In this document: positions 34,322 through 49,300 of the stretch, piece after piece | Numbering within the stretch: the stretch's first letter is position 1 | Layout: every line of letters begins with the position of its first letter | NCBI GenBank assembly: GCA_003342895.1 | Contig: PTFA01000396.1 | Coordinates: 121,584-185,583 of the forward strand | Reading direction: 5' to 3' | DNA length: 64,000 bases | Origin: Casuarius casuarius | Lineage: Eukaryota; Chordata; Aves; Casuariiformes; Casuariidae | Program-made: the position numbers and the translations under genes | Notes under the pieces: generated by a model | The model's database searches: none | Told to the model about the DNA's origin: nothing | The model's input: only the letters and a program-made list of their open reading frames with translations

Positions 34322-37300
34322 GTAAGCTCCACTTGCTTGTCCATTTTTCTGTTTTCTTTTCCTTTTTTCCAAACCCCAGTCATACCCCCACCCCCTGCTC
34401 TCTTTTTAGAAGGACTTAGCTCTGTGCGTGGTCTAAACTTTGTCAGAGTCCAGCCCTGGTCCCACTGAAGTTAAGGGGAGTTTCGTAATCAGTTTCACTA
34501 AGTCTTTGGATTTTATGCTACTGAGCACTTTCTCTCAAGAAGGGAAAAGGTGTATTCTTTTTTTGATGAAAACAGTTATTTTCGTTTTCAGGAATGTATT
34601 GAAATGATTGAAATGTATTGAATGATTTTCAAGAGGAAAATGTCCTTGCTCTCCTTTAGAGATTTACCTTATTAGTGCTTTTGGGGGAATGAGAAATTGT
34701 AACTGCTGGCTGGATAGGCTGGCTATTAGAGCCTTATAGGTATGAAGATGAAATGGTGTTTTTCTAATAAGAAAATAGGACCAGAAGAAAAATTCTTAAC
34801 TGTTTACTTTCTATGCATTATTCTGTTAGACTTAAACCTGCAAAATGATGTAAATTATTGTAGTCCTGTAATCTAAGGTGTCAATGTGACCAAGTGTATA
34901 TCCTGAAGTTCCAGTGTGTTACAAACAAAATCAAGCAGTGTGATCCTTCCAAAACATGGAGGACTGAAAAGCTAATAAAGAATTTTTAAATGAGAAGTTG
35001 AAATTGCAGCAATCCTGAATAATATTCAGGATCCTACACAAAGTGTGCTTTTATTACTCCCTAAAAAGATCAGCTTTTCATGTGAAACATGCTTGCCTTC
35101 AGCAACTCTGAGGTCTAAAACTGAGTATTCCAGATGTGCAGGACTATGTCCTGTCACCCACAATTTCTGCATAGAGAAATGAGGATTGTCTCTTTAAAGC
35201 AGAGTATAACATGGTCCACATACTGCAGAAGCCCAGGGGCACCGGAAGCTAATGTCTACGTGATGTTGCACTGGACCACACGTGTCCCTTGCACCCACAT
35301 AATTCCTCATCAGTTTATCTGAATATCCAGAACATCCTCACCTTTCATTGCTGCACCTCCACTTTTCAGCTACCTAAAGTGGCAGAGGTATTGCAGAGGT
35401 GTGACCCCCACTTGCCTTAACCGAGAGCTTTGCTATCTTTGTTTGTAAGATATTTCTGTGCTTCTCCAGGAGCTGAACTAACAGCCAGGTGATAGCAGCT
35501 AGCTGTGATGTAACTCAAGTTTGTGTGTGGTGCCACTCTGAGTGAGTAAAATACTGCCTTTTAAATATGGTGTAATCACTAATTCATCAAGGGCAATGCT
35601 CAGTTTTTCTGAGCAGCTTGTGAAGACACAAACTGCTTTTATAAATAATGCAGACAGTTTGTTATTAGGTGCTTTTACCAGCTGTTTATAAGTATACACT
35701 TTTAAAGGCAGCTGCTAACACAGAGCAAAATGAATCTCTAATCAGGATGGTCCGGATATGCCCCCTTCTCTAGGGATAGAGGGATTTTTCTTTTTTTTTT
35801 TTTAAAAAAAGAAAAGCCCCAAGAACTGGCCAAGCAGTGAGGAGAGAAAAGTTAAAAAAAAAAAGGTGTTAGCACGTTATCCATAGCAGAGCCATTCTGA
35901 CAGTACACTGGGAATGAACTCCCCCAGGATCACCGCTGCACCCACGTGTCGAAGTCACAGCGCATCCATCGTAACTAACACCACTCTCACACGGTGCTGC
36001 CTTCTTCCAACAGAATTCATAACAATTTCTTATTTATCAAAATCTCCTCCCAGGCCTTTAGACAGGAAAGCTGGGGGGGGGGAGGGGGGGGAGGACAGGA
36101 AATAAGCCAGAAGAGAAAAAGAAAAAAAAATCCCTGCATCACTTTTTTCAGTCCTTTCACAACTTTTTGCTTTGACAGCCTCATCCCAGCTTCACTTGCA
36201 CCACTGCTGGGAGCCCTGGCAGACATCCCCTTCTTGCTAGGGCACTGCAGCTCTCCTTCCCAAATGCATCCTAACGCCAGCTCCAGCCAAGCACCACCCT
36301 GGGCTGCCGGTCGTGGCAAACGACCCCTCCTCATGGTTTCCCGGCACCAAGACTCCTCACCAACTTAACCTACAGGACCAAAGCTGAGGTGAAACGTAGG
36401 TTGGCCTGTTATCATCATCTTTTAGTTTTAAGGAAAACAAAAAAAGTCAAACCTTCACTTTGCCACAGGGAAATAAGAATTAAATTGAGCCACAAATCAA
36501 GTGTATTTAGGCCCAGTGATTTACCCAATGGGCTAACACTCTCTGCACTGGACAGCAAATATGAGAATTATATTTGCAGCACCCTGGAATGGTGAAAACA
36601 GCCATTCCCCTGCCCTCACATCTGCTCGTTCAGGCAGGTTCCTGCGCCAGCACAAGAGGCCGTATCAGTGTGGCGTTTTGCCTTGGGAAATGACTTCAGA
36701 TGTCTTCAGACCTCTTGGTTTCTCTGCTCCGTGCAGCCTAAGGGCCGATCCACCCTCTGGCCATGAGGCTTTGGACAGCCCAGCCAGGGCACAGACAAGG
36801 GAAGGACGGACCTCCCCGGCTGCCATTCCTCTAGGAAGGGAAGAGCTGAGCAGCACGGGGCAGATCCCACGGCAGGGGAGGCTGCAAGCGAGCCGACCAG
36901 CTAACAGATGCAAGCAATGATGTAGCGCAGCCTGGCCTGGCTTCCTTCTGTCTATGCAAAACAGCTTGTCTTTGGCTCACTCACAGCGCAGGGTTGAACT
37001 CCACACTCATTTCAGGCTTTCTGCACCTCTGCAGACTTAGCCCAGCCCTGGTGATCACCTTAGAGCACAGCTGGTGATCTCTAGCAGCAGATCTTCACTG
37101 GGATACTGTCCTTGGTTCACTTCCATGCAAGCAGGTGCTGCTCTTGCAGCAGCAATACCATTGGCAAGACAGTCTCGAAAAGCCAGATTCTGCTGCCAAA
37201 CTGCAATTTGTTTAATGTGAGCTAGTTAGACTGAGGTGACATGGGTTTAGAGATCTCTGCAGAGGGAAGAATCAAGGCTGGTATTTAAATACATGGAGTC

Positions 37301-40300
37301 TAAACTTTGGGCCTTAACTGTGTAGGACTGATGTGATTGCACTGAACTGTGTAGAACAAACTGGTTTACTCCAGAGACACCCAGTCTGACAGATGCCAGA
37401 AGTCCTGTGCCTTAACAGAGTACCATGTAAAGTCATGTGAATTTAGGTGGTTAGTGGAAGAGCTCTAACTCTGGACCTCATACATGCTACCAGATGAGAA
37501 CCAGGCATAAAAGTCAGATCATTTAGAGTCTTTCACACCCTTAATTTGAAGGCCGAAGGCCACACTCATCTGAGTTCCCCAGATCCTCCGAGTTACTGGG
37601 GTGATACAGAGTTTAAAAGTTTACAAAGTATCTGGAAAAAGTCTAAAATAGAAAGATATAAGAAAGGTCTTTGCTTGAACAAATAGATCTTTCCTTCCGT
37701 ACTGGTTAAAAAGATGCCACACATGCACCTTGCAAGAGGGGAAATTCCTGTCAATGCCCACTATAGCCATCGCTGTAGCCCCTGAGGGCATGCACAGCTG
37801 AGCCTGGTCACTCCAGCAGCTAGTGCTGGATGCCTGCTCAGGGATCACAGAGCCACAGGGTCCCATGGACCGGGCTGAATGTGACCAGTCAGAGCACAAG
37901 TCCACGTACAGGAGTCACTCTGCTCTGTGATCAAGAGCAGCAGAGCAGAGGCACATTTCAGCACATTTAAGACATGCGGGCAGAGTCCTAGGCAAGTCTC
38001 TGGAGATGATTTCCTGTGTGTTACTGTCTGCTACAGTGACTTGCTGTACAAGCGTGCCTCTTGAGATTGACTTTTCAGTTCAGTAAAGCAGACTTCATGT
38101 TAAGTCACTAATCTTATATGTGCATTTACTGCTTTGCATTACTGTAGGCACAGCTGCAACTCTGGGCCTGGCTCAGGTCCTGTCTGTGAGAAGTTACCAG
38201 GCTCCAAGAAAGTTGGAACTATTTTCATGCACAGTAGCTGATAGTGATCTGGGCTACATCTTTCTGTGCTAACTGTTCCCAAGTCTCACTAGAAAGAGTG
38301 AGACGATCCAGGAAAATCATCTGGGCACCAACTTCACCAGCACCTATTGATATATTCACCTACTGGAATAGTGCCCTGAGTTCAGGAATCCACAGAGATG
38401 ACAGCGCACAAGGAAGCAGCATTCAGATGGTGTTTGGGACAATGCCAGGTAGTGTCTGAGGAGCCTTCAGGCCAGCATCAGCACAGGGGCCATCTGAAAG
38501 TCTCAAAGCAGAAGTTCTCATTTCAGGTACAAGACTCAGTTTTTAAAGACAGCTCCAGACCTTTTTTTCTCCCTCTGATCTGTTCTTCTAAGACATGAGG
38601 GAAGAGGATGAGTTAGTGATGGCAGTAGCATATTGCGTGATTTTGTCAGCAGCTGCAAACTTCTCCAAGCAAAGAAAGAGGCATTTAATGTCTCCATGGT
38701 GCAGAGGGAATGGTGAACAGCATGTTTGCTTCTTGTGCCTGCGTGATGAAATGGCTCTTCTCAGGATCTGAGAATGTGGCTATTCAATCACACAGCAGGG
38801 GATATTTCCATCTAAACCTGATGGCTGTGGTTTTCAAGGGGACATAAGTACCCCAAACCCATTCAGTTTCACTGCACATCCTGAACCATGGATTAGCACA
38901 GAGTTTCACTTGTTTGTCATAAGCATAGAGAGAGAGATAATATTTCCCCAACGCTAGGATGAACTTAAAGTAGATTTAAACCATTTGCACAGCTCCTAAC
39001 ATGGTTGTCAGAGGATGCTCACTACACAGAGACTCTGTGTTATCCAGTTAAGGAAGAGAGGAAAGAGTAATATCCATGGGAATAAAATAGGTATACCGGG
39101 GGTTGTTGCTAGTTTGGAGCACACTCCTGGGCAAATCTGGCTTGCAGAAAAAGTGCTGATTACAAATTACCAAGTAATTTCTGCATTGAGGAAAGAAGCA
39201 AATGACAAGTCAGAGATGAGAATCAGATGATGTGTTTGGAAATAGCATTGTTTTCTCACTCAGGGCTCATGACTAAGCCAGTAGGTTGCAATGGAAAGAT
39301 AACCTATAGTCAGCTGGATGACTTGCTATGAGCTGTGGTGCACGCAGTACCGAAACGAATGTCTGCAGTCCTTTTCACCTTCCAGAAAGCTGAGTGAGGA
39401 CGGGTCAGTTATCAGTCCTCATTTCTCTCTGTAATGCCGACTGGATTTCGGCAAAGGATTTAGAGGGAAGGACAGATTTTAAGGAGAGCTCATTTCCCTG
39501 TGAGGATGGTGAGGAGCCCACCCTTCCCACCTCATTCCCTGAGACAGATGTCAAGCCTTCCTTTCCGTGCCACCACCCAGGACAAGAGGGACCTCTGCCC
39601 ACTCCCTTTGGCTGAATTCACCATGGGAATTATCAATAGCTGGTTCTTTTGAGACTAATACAGCAACAGCTGGAAAGTCTGCTGCTGCTCAAACAACAGC
39701 CTAAAGCCATGGTTTGCAGGTGGGATTGACAAGACTGCACACTGTCTTCCCTAAAGTTCAGCTGTGACTATGTGGGAAAGAGTCACTGGTCACTTTGATC
39801 CCCGCCATATCAACAGAGAAAATAAAGTGGTAAATTGCAAAGGACATGTTTGTGACTCCTGGGGTTAGAGAGGTTCGCGTCTATATAGAAACCTAGACTT
39901 GCAGAATAATTCAGCTGGAAGGACCTCCAGAGGTCACCTGGTCCAACCCCCCTGCTCACAGCAGGGACAGCTCAGTTAGGTTGCTTCTTGTGCAGTGAGA
40001 CAGGAAGATCTCCAAGGATGGAGATGCCACAGCCTTGCTGAACCCCTCTCTCTGAAGGTGAACACCCTCTGGGAAAAAAAATTCTCCTTTGGTCTCCTGG
40101 CAATGCCCCATGTTGTGACTTGTGTCTGTTTGGTGCTGTCCCTGTGCACCTCCTGGAGGAGTCTGGCTCCATCATCTTAGTGCCCTCCCACACAGAGCCA
40201 GGGCAGCTCCCCTTCACCTTCTCGTCCCCAGGCTAAAACCAGAAGCATTTCTGTCTGCCTGTCCTTGGACATGCCATGCTCCAGCCCCCTCCTCATCTTG

Positions 40301-43300
40301 GTGGCCTCCGCTAGACTCACTCCACAGGACAGTGACTGCCTCGTGCTGCCCCGAGGAGCCTCAGCTGGACCCAGGACCCCAGAAGTGGTGGGGCTCAATG
40401 GGGTTGGATATAGATTGGCTGTAATGGAGGTTGCTGCTTAGTGTTTTCATCTCCTCTGAGACAGGAGATTGGGCGGGGGTGAAGAGCCTAACATAGGGGC
40501 TGAGTTTCAGAAAATTCATTCCATATTTCTTAGCCATCTTGTGCCCTTTTTGGGGAAGAAATTCCTCATCTTGAGCCTGCAGGGGGGTGAAACATGGCAT
40601 GTGAGATGATGGATTTTTTCCCCCTGAATATTGTGCCACTTTAGAAAAGTCATCAGCACACTCAAATCTAGCCTGAGGAGGAGCAGCTGTAACAATAGGA
40701 AGAAGAAATAAAAAATGAAAGAAATAGTTGTTAGGTGGTTTGCAGTTGTCAGAGTTTCAAGTCAGGAGTTTCAGAGCTGGCAAACAGGCAGCACCTTGGA
40801 ATTAGACCTGTTCTTGTACAGGCATCATGTACCATCGACAAAAGGACCTAGGAATTTCAGGAGGTCAGAGGCTCCTAGGCATCCCAAAGGTACTCCTCCA
40901 GGCAGGATAGGAGGAGTCCACATGTACCTGTACAGCCCATACACACACGCTATGAGCCAAATCATTGCACAGCTGTAACGGCAATCCATGTATTACAAGG
41001 GATCAGTTCCACTGCAGCCAGATAGAAAGCTAATTAAAAAAAACCCTCTCCTAGGTCAAAATGTACCTATGAATTCTCAGAGAAACAAAAGCCTGGTTTG
41101 CTCTTGGATCCCAGCAAGCGCATCTTGTAAACAAAGGAGGGGGCTTGCCAAATCACACAGCTAAAATCATCTCTCACTGCTACAGATTCACTTCACTGCA
41201 GCAGATTTTGGGTTGAAGGAGCAAGAGAATATCGAGGAAGTTTTCAGTAGCCCACCCCGGCCAAGGCTAGGACTAGAAAGCATTGCTCATGATGCTTTCG
41301 TGATTACTCTGTGAAAGCCGAAGTTCCTCACAAATAACCACAAAGCAGACCCTGCCCCTGCTCCCCAGGCCAGGCTCCTTCCCAGCTTTCCCATGGACTT
41401 GATATTGGTGCTTGGGTTCATCCTGATGGATTAAATTATCATGCAGCTGCTCTTCCCTGTTTCAGTTTGCAACACCTTCCCACCAAGCATCTGCACAAGG
41501 TTTAGCACAAGGGGGCCCTGACCTCCATTGGACCTTCCAGCTGATAGCACAACACAAAGTTAAAGTATCTTACACATGCTAATTAATGGCAACGCCAGTC
41601 TAAAGAACTTGGTTAATGTATGCAAGGTACCTGGAATATCTATGTCAATGGGAATTACAGCTAGGTTCTCCCAGCAGGCTTTCAAAGCTCAGAATTTATA
41701 TTTCTGCATTGAATGAGGTTTTCTCCCTTTCTGTCCTTCAATTGTGCCTTCAGCTGGTCACTTCAAGGCAAAAGACATGCCTTTCTAATGAAGCCAAGCA
41801 GCTGCCTTGCAGTATACTGTCTGCAGCAGTGTTTTGTTTAAGGGCTAAAACGACTGCCAGCCAGTAATGTCACCAGCCTTTCGGGGACAGGAGGGCATGC
41901 AAGAGAGCAGGTCAGACAGCATGGGGCCACTTTTCCTGCTCATTCTGATTTCTTACAGCAGCAAACATCCTACATGTGCAGACATCTGCTCCTGAATCAC
42001 AAGATGACAGTTGTGCTCCACCTGGACACTTTGGACACCCATTTTGTTTTGTTTGTACTGGCATAATTTAGGAGTGTTATATTGGTGTTACCAAAGCTTT
42101 AAAACCAACAGGCTGAAGTGAAGTCAAAATCAGGTTCCCCCATTCCCTGAAAGTACCTTATTTTCACTGCGGTTCATTTCTCCTCTTAGTCAGGATCAGA
42201 GTCAGTCTGTCAATAGAGGCAGAGTATTGGCTGTATCTGGCTGGCAGAGTACAGGAAAGAAAACCACGTGTTTCATACCCCCACAGATTCCAGCAAAACC
42301 AGGACTCAGGACTTCTACCTGAAGAGGTAGTTGCTTCTAGCAATCTGAGAAGAGGGACAAATCAAAGCTAACAAACACTCAGGTGTCATTGAGACCCTGT
42401 GACATTCAGAAACTGGGAAAAAAACAGCCTTTACTTCATGATACAGCTAATATTCAGCCACCAGATATGCACATAAGCTAATCTGGGCTGAATCAGCCAA
42501 AACAAAGCACTTGTTACAATTGCGAGTGCTCTGGGTCAGGTCTCTGCAGACACTTGTTTGGCCACAAGTCTAATTTGCTCCGAGCCAGCGATTTCACTCA
42601 TCAAGACCATCTTAAAAGCAGCTTCCAGTTTCAGAGTGCAATACATTCAGACTCCCCGCTGGGAATTTTCATGCCTGTATTTAGACCTCCCCTTGTCATT
42701 GAAGAGAGAGGATCACATCTGTATAGAAACCTGGACTTGTAGAATAATTCAGCTGGAAGGGACCTCCAGAGGTCACCTGGTCCAGCCCCCCTGCTCACAG
42801 CAGGGACAGCTCAGTCAGCTAGACTAGCACAGCCCGGACGACTACAGCCGCAGACTTCTTAGAAAAGTCCCTCGATAGCTGTCAGTTGTGCTGCCCCAAA
42901 ACCTCCAGATTGGCACCAGCCAGCAGCAGCACAGCACCTGCCACACAGGCCGACAGCACGTTAAGCTGGGCACAGGGAAAGCTCAGCGGTGCTACTTAAA
43001 TCAGCACTGAATCTGGTCCAGAGGTGTTTTACATAAGTTTTGCTCCCTGAGCAGGAAACCATTTCAGGTCTTGGAAAGGCGTCTGTTCACATTTCCCAGC
43101 ACAGGTACTCAGCACTGAAAAGGAGGAGAAATGAGCAACAGGACAACATGCAGCCAAGGTTTCCATCAGGGAACCACATACCCTTCACACAGGGCTCTTA
43201 CACCACGTTTTACGTCACCTAATGTTTGAGCTTCTGACATAGGAAAGACAAAGTTTGCAACTCCCTCTGCATGTGCAGGTCCTTGTTCACTTGACCGTTA

Positions 43301-46300
43301 GTGCCTTGCCCTGCGGCCAACCCAGCCCTCTGGCCCTTCGCTACCAACGAATGGATAATATTTCATTTTCAGTACTATTGCTGCTGAGGATTGCTATGCA
43401 GAACAACTTGCAGGTAGACGAGGCTGCCCTTCCAGAGACAAAAATGCATCTTTCAGGAAGCAGCCAACTCTGGGACAACTACCACTGCAACTGACTGTCA
43501 CGAAGAGGAGGGTGAAAGATCACTGCACACCTTTGGACACACTGGGTGGTTCCTTTCTGCGACATGGCCATTTGGAGCATTTTCACTACGATATGTTGTC
43601 TGCATCACCCCGAGCTGTTCAACGCTATCACCACTGCTTCAGGAACGTTGCACCAAGGCAAGGGCTTTGAGGCAAGGTCCCTCACCTATGACTTGCGAAA
43701 AAAGGAATGTTTTTTTCTGCCTGGTAAAGGCAAATCTGTGACTAAAGTATATTACCTAGGAGAACTGTGTTTGATTTTATGGCCTGTGCCATTTCATTTA
43801 CTGGTCCTCCCCGCAAAATCCCAGGATGGCTGGCAAGGGTTGTTGTAACATGTCTTTGCTAGTTGAGTCCCCCTCCCATGCTCCATCTCCTGCTCCTGTG
43901 CTGCTCTACATCTAGTACTGTAGCTCTTACACTCATATTGTATGGAGCTAATGAAAAAAAGCATTACACTAAAAATACAGGTTTTTTCCCTTTCTGATTC
44001 TGTTCCAGAGCAGTGAAGCAGTGCAGATAACTACTCTGTATTGGAGAGGTATGCCATCATTAGTAATAGCCTAACACACGTCTCTTCACTTCACACACGT
44101 GTCCTAGTCTTTAAAACATCTGCACCAAGCCAGCAGGACCACTGAAAAAATAATCCATTCTTTCATTATGTAATGGCCTATATTCTCTTTTTAGCACGTT
44201 GTCATGTGCCTCAAGTCTCTGAGTTGAAACCTTTCGTCACGTACCCTTTAATACCCATTTCTACAGAGAGTCCTTTAACTGGTATAATAAAACAGAAATG
44301 GCCAATATCAGGAAGATTAGGTCCATTTTGCCTAGGAAAATAAGGCATTTCTTACATTTCTCTGGGTATTTAACGAGTTTTGAGTGTAAGACACAGAAAC
44401 AATCTGCATAGTGAGAGCCAAAGATTAGAGTCAAAGATTACATAGAAGGGAAGTAGATTAAAAAGAGTTTTAAATGAGAGAAGTATTCAAATTCACACCA
44501 CACACACACACACGCACAGGTTTAAGGCAGCTGTTGCAGTGCCGTGTTTCCTACATTCCTTCCATACTATTCCCCTAATGTGATGGCATACATTTTAAAG
44601 CTAAGGACATTGAAAGAAATAATGCATTTGTGGCCACAGACGAAAGCAACAATGCTGCACATAAGAACAAAAGCGGATGGGACACATCTGTGTCTTTGGG
44701 GATTAAGTGGCATATGGCAGTGACATGCTTCACATTCTCAGATATCTGTAAAATATACAAATTAAGATGAATGCTTTTTTATAGCTACCAAAGCAATATA
44801 GCATGCCACATTTTGGTAGGCGATATTGCAATTTCAATTATTTATGCTGGTGAAGTTGCCTGTGAAATAACTTTTATTTTCAGTGATATTACCCTTGTTA
44901 CTTCTCCCATAATTGATCACTGCATATACTGTTTATCTTTCTGTGACCATTCCATATGCATTCCCAAAGAAATAACTAAAATCCCTGTAAGAGCTGGTGA
45001 TAAACTAAGCAGAAAGTAAATAATAGAGGGTTAGCTACCTCATAAAAGTCTGCAAGTTTTTAGGAAAATATATGAAGTTCTAGGACTTAGACAGCTCTGA
45101 AACCCAAAGGTTTTCCTTGTGCTTTTTTGCTTTGTAAATGTTCCAGTCATACTGAGATTGTGGACATTCGTTATACAATGAAGTATAATAATACCTACCA
45201 GTATAAGGAGACTGATTTTTCAAAAGAGGCCAGAACTCCGCTCAATTTTTTTTTTAGGAAGCAGTAATAAAAAAGAAAAGAGAAGGAGGAATGTGACAAA
45301 AGAACAATATATATAGAGAAAAAAAGTACACAGATGTGGTAAAGTATCTGCAGAATGTACAAGGGGAGTGAATAAGTACCACAACAACGATATCACAGGA
45401 ACTGAGGAACACCATGAACAAGAGGAGAAACGATCAATAAGTACAGTTAAGACTGCTCAGAACATCTTGGGAATTCATATCCTTCCACCCAACCCCCTGC
45501 TGATTTTTCCTTATTTAATACTTGTGTGCAGCAAGCCATTTTGTGGGCCACGCCAGGGATGCTCAGTCAAGGAGCAGACCATTTTTGGAATGCACTGGGG
45601 GAGCTGGCAAGAACTGGATTTTTGCCCCAGAGCCCAGGGAGGTTTTTTTGTTAAAAAAAAATGTTCATTTTCAGCTGTGCAGCCAGAGCAGATATCTGAG
45701 CCACATCAAGATCATCATGCCTAAGCATGTCCCAAAGCATGCAGGCCAGTTGAGGCAGCTCTCCTCACCATCACTGGCATCAGGGCATGGGGAGTTTGGT
45801 CCAGACTTGAGCTTGGTTGGGTATGCCCAGCTGCTGACTTGGAGCGGACATCAGCCAGCCCCAGCTTGACCTAACTAAATTGCACCTTCTCAGAGAATTC
45901 AAACCCCTCCATAGATATCATGAAGGCTCACAGTCACTATGAAAAAACACCTGTGCAATCCCCATCAGAGACATCTCTCTCCTTCTAGTTACTGATTCAC
46001 ACTTTATTCAAATACCTGGGTGCAAATATTAACCTGCTTCCAGGTTTGATCTGAGGAGGTCTCTGCAGCTCAGCTGCCAAAGCTCTGCTTTTTTTTTTTA
46101 AGACCCAAGGATCCCATGTTTAACTCTTCATCTCTTTGCCTAACCCTTTCTGGGCATTGCAACATGTCTGCATTTGACAAAGATGAAGAAATCTCATGCG
46201 CAGACCATGCGTGTGGAAAGAGAGACAGAGCCCAGACTGTAAGCTAACAGCAAGGTGGCTTGTTTTCTTTTCTGCCCCAATAATTCAAGACAGGCATGTT

Positions 46301-49300
46301 GTAGGGCAATGAAGGAGGAGAAGGACAGCTACTCACAGGTCTGTAAAGCAGGAGATCTGCACCTCAGAAATAAGTGCACAGGGAAGCTGCCACCTTCTGC
46401 TTCCTTGTTACAATTTTATCTTTCCTATCATAGGACTTGCTGATCCAGCAGAGGACACAGTAGCACCCTCCCTGTGAAGTTCCCTGGTCTCACAGCAATA
46501 CGTTCGGAGGGGCCAAATTTACCTGGTAGAGAGGAGAAGGTAGCATACAGCAATAGAGAGTTCCTAGGAGGTTACCTTGCTGTGCTACTCACATCAACTC
46601 CATCCTAGAAAGAAAGACACAATTCAGTAATAGCATGTGTGCCCAAGAGATTTTTGAGAGCAGTTTATAGATCATGTCACTTGAACAGTGGGCATCACGG
46701 TATTGGCTTCTTGCAGACTTCTTTGCAGGGAGCGAGAAGAGATCCAAAGAGGTACCTAAGAAATGAATCTGGACCATGAATAGCTCTACTGTTCATAAAG
46801 CTCTTCTCACAGCTGTCTGGGGACCCCATTCCTGCCATGGATTAATTAATTGGCCTTGTGCCTTCCAGTTGTCTGCAAACTGTAGGAGCAGTCTAGAGAA
46901 TCAACCACTCAGGTTAATCAGAGAGCAAAGACAGAGGGACCTGATGTGCTGCCTATCTCAGGCCACTGCATTCCACCTAATCACTCCATATCTAGTCCAG
47001 CAGCTTTCTGGTTTAAGCAAATTCTGAAGAAAGACATCCAGCAGCCCTGATATGAGGACACCGAGATGGAGAAGATGGAGCAGCCCTTTTTTCTAGATGT
47101 TTGCTACATTTCCTGCTAGAAATGAAATCTGTGCTTCATGTCCATCTTCTTCTTTTTTTTTTTTTTGATTTCGGCTCCAAGCCGCAGATGGCTTTGATGC
47201 CTTTTCCACGAAAGCAGAGAGCCCTTTAGCATCCAGAGCACATTACTGCAGAGTCTGTCAATACTTGCTATTCTTCCCACTAGAAACAGAGCTCACCTCG
47301 CTCTGTGACAGGAGGCCCCTTTTGCACACGCTCATTGCCTCTCAGACTTGCTTTAAGCAAACTCTCTGAGGATGCCCTCTGCGTCGGCACCACTACAGCC
47401 ACGCTGGCTACGTGCTGTGCTGAGCACAGCTCCTTCCTCAGGCTCTCTCTGCCATCAGCAGGCTCATGCACCTTATGCTACCAGCTGTCCAAAAGGAGTA
47501 CAGCAACAATCACTACCTCTGGCCAGAGAAAGATAACAGTAGTCATGTCACGACCCGAAAGGAGTTGTTTAGGATGACCTCTCTCCCCTTGGGACCAACG
47601 ACCAAGTTTGTGATGCTCTTGGACTGAATTAAGGTGAAGCGGCACCAGCCAACCAGTTTCATGATTTATTAATACAAAATACAAGGCATGTGGTTAGGTA
47701 TGATAGCTCAATGGCGATTACTTCAACTGGATAAACAAGTCCCATGCTGCATGTTTTGCTCAAATCTTTTCAACATTCAACAAAAAGAGAGGAGAGGAGG
47801 AGAGAGAGAGAGACAGAGAGAGAGATATCACCACCTGTGGATCCAGCGGCATCCTGTTGGTCCTCTTCACCCCGGGTGTCTTGGTGGTGGGGGGGTCCCC
47901 CTCCTAGCTTCTGGTGGTACCATTTTTATACGGTCCAAGTTCCAAAGTCTCCGCCTGGTTCCAAGAAACTTCATGCATATGCATGGTGGGTGTGATGATG
48001 CGTGATCTGGTTTGGCGTGATGAGGCTTGCTGTGTCCCAGGTGGCTGCAGCAGACAAGGCCTTCCTCAAGGTCAATGATTTAGCACTCTGCACATGCACA
48101 GTTAGTTGTTGACAGGCATCAAAGCCACAATGGAAAAACACCGTCTCAGTCCTGTCTCCACTGGAAACCGGTAACTTACTTGTAGTTATAATTTCCTGCA
48201 AAATCTGCAATGGGTGCAGCAAAGCTCTCATCTTAGGCACCAAGAAATGTTTAAGGCAAAAGTCCACTCGTCTGCCCACCATAAGTCAGAAATCTGGATC
48301 ACTACTGAATGGCCTTCACTGCTGTGACCTTCACAAGCATTATCCAAGAAAAAGATCTATATTAACAGTCAGTTATTTCTTTATTTTAGATGGAAGGTTA
48401 CAGGACTGGGTTTCCACCCTGATGATATTTTGCCAGGGGTCACTCTGGTTCCTCATCTTCCCTCCTTCAATTTCTCTTTATATGCAACTTGTCAAACTTC
48501 AGTAAGTCAATGCTAATGAATGCCTCCACTGCAAGGCCAGGGACTCCAGTGTTCAGGAGCACCAGAACTGAGGTGACTCCCATGGCATAAGGCTAGGAGA
48601 CACCATCAAAAGAAAATTTTTACATAATCACAGATTGGTCGAAGCTGGAAGGCAGTCCAAGGCACCCCCAGAGATCGTCCAGTCCAAACCCCATGCTCCA
48701 AGCAGGCTCAGCATGAGCAGGTTGCGCAGGGCTGTGTCCAGTTGGACTTTGATTATCTCCAGGGTTGGAGACTACACAGCCTCTCTGGATAGCCTGTTCC
48801 ACTACTCTCCCCTGAATTTTTAATGAGAGAGCATTTTTTCCTGCTGATTCAAAGCTAATTCAGCAATAAGGGGGACACTGGCTGAAGCTGTGGGTCATAA
48901 GAGGCTTTCTGTTACTCAGGGGCCTGCACCAAGCAAGCCTTGCTTGCTAAGGCCCACCAGCAGACATTTGCAGGTAAAGGCTCTCTCACAACAGACCTAG
49001 GCAGGTAGGTCTGGCATTGCTTTTGGGAGACTGACTCGGCAACCTTAAAAATTTGCTTCCAACTTCCAGCCTAGTTTAATATTTCATATCAGGGACCAGT
49101 GAGCTCACAGTGCCCGTGACTGAGGGTAGATTTCTGTGGCTGAGGCGTGGACAGCTTATCCTGTCACTGCTCCCGAGAGACCCAGGCTTCCCCATCACCA
49201 GCAAACACTTCACTTAGCACTCGGAGGTGTAGTGTCACAAAGCATTAGCACAGGCATTAGAGGGATAAAAAGCAGTAATCTCTCTGGAGTATGAAACATG

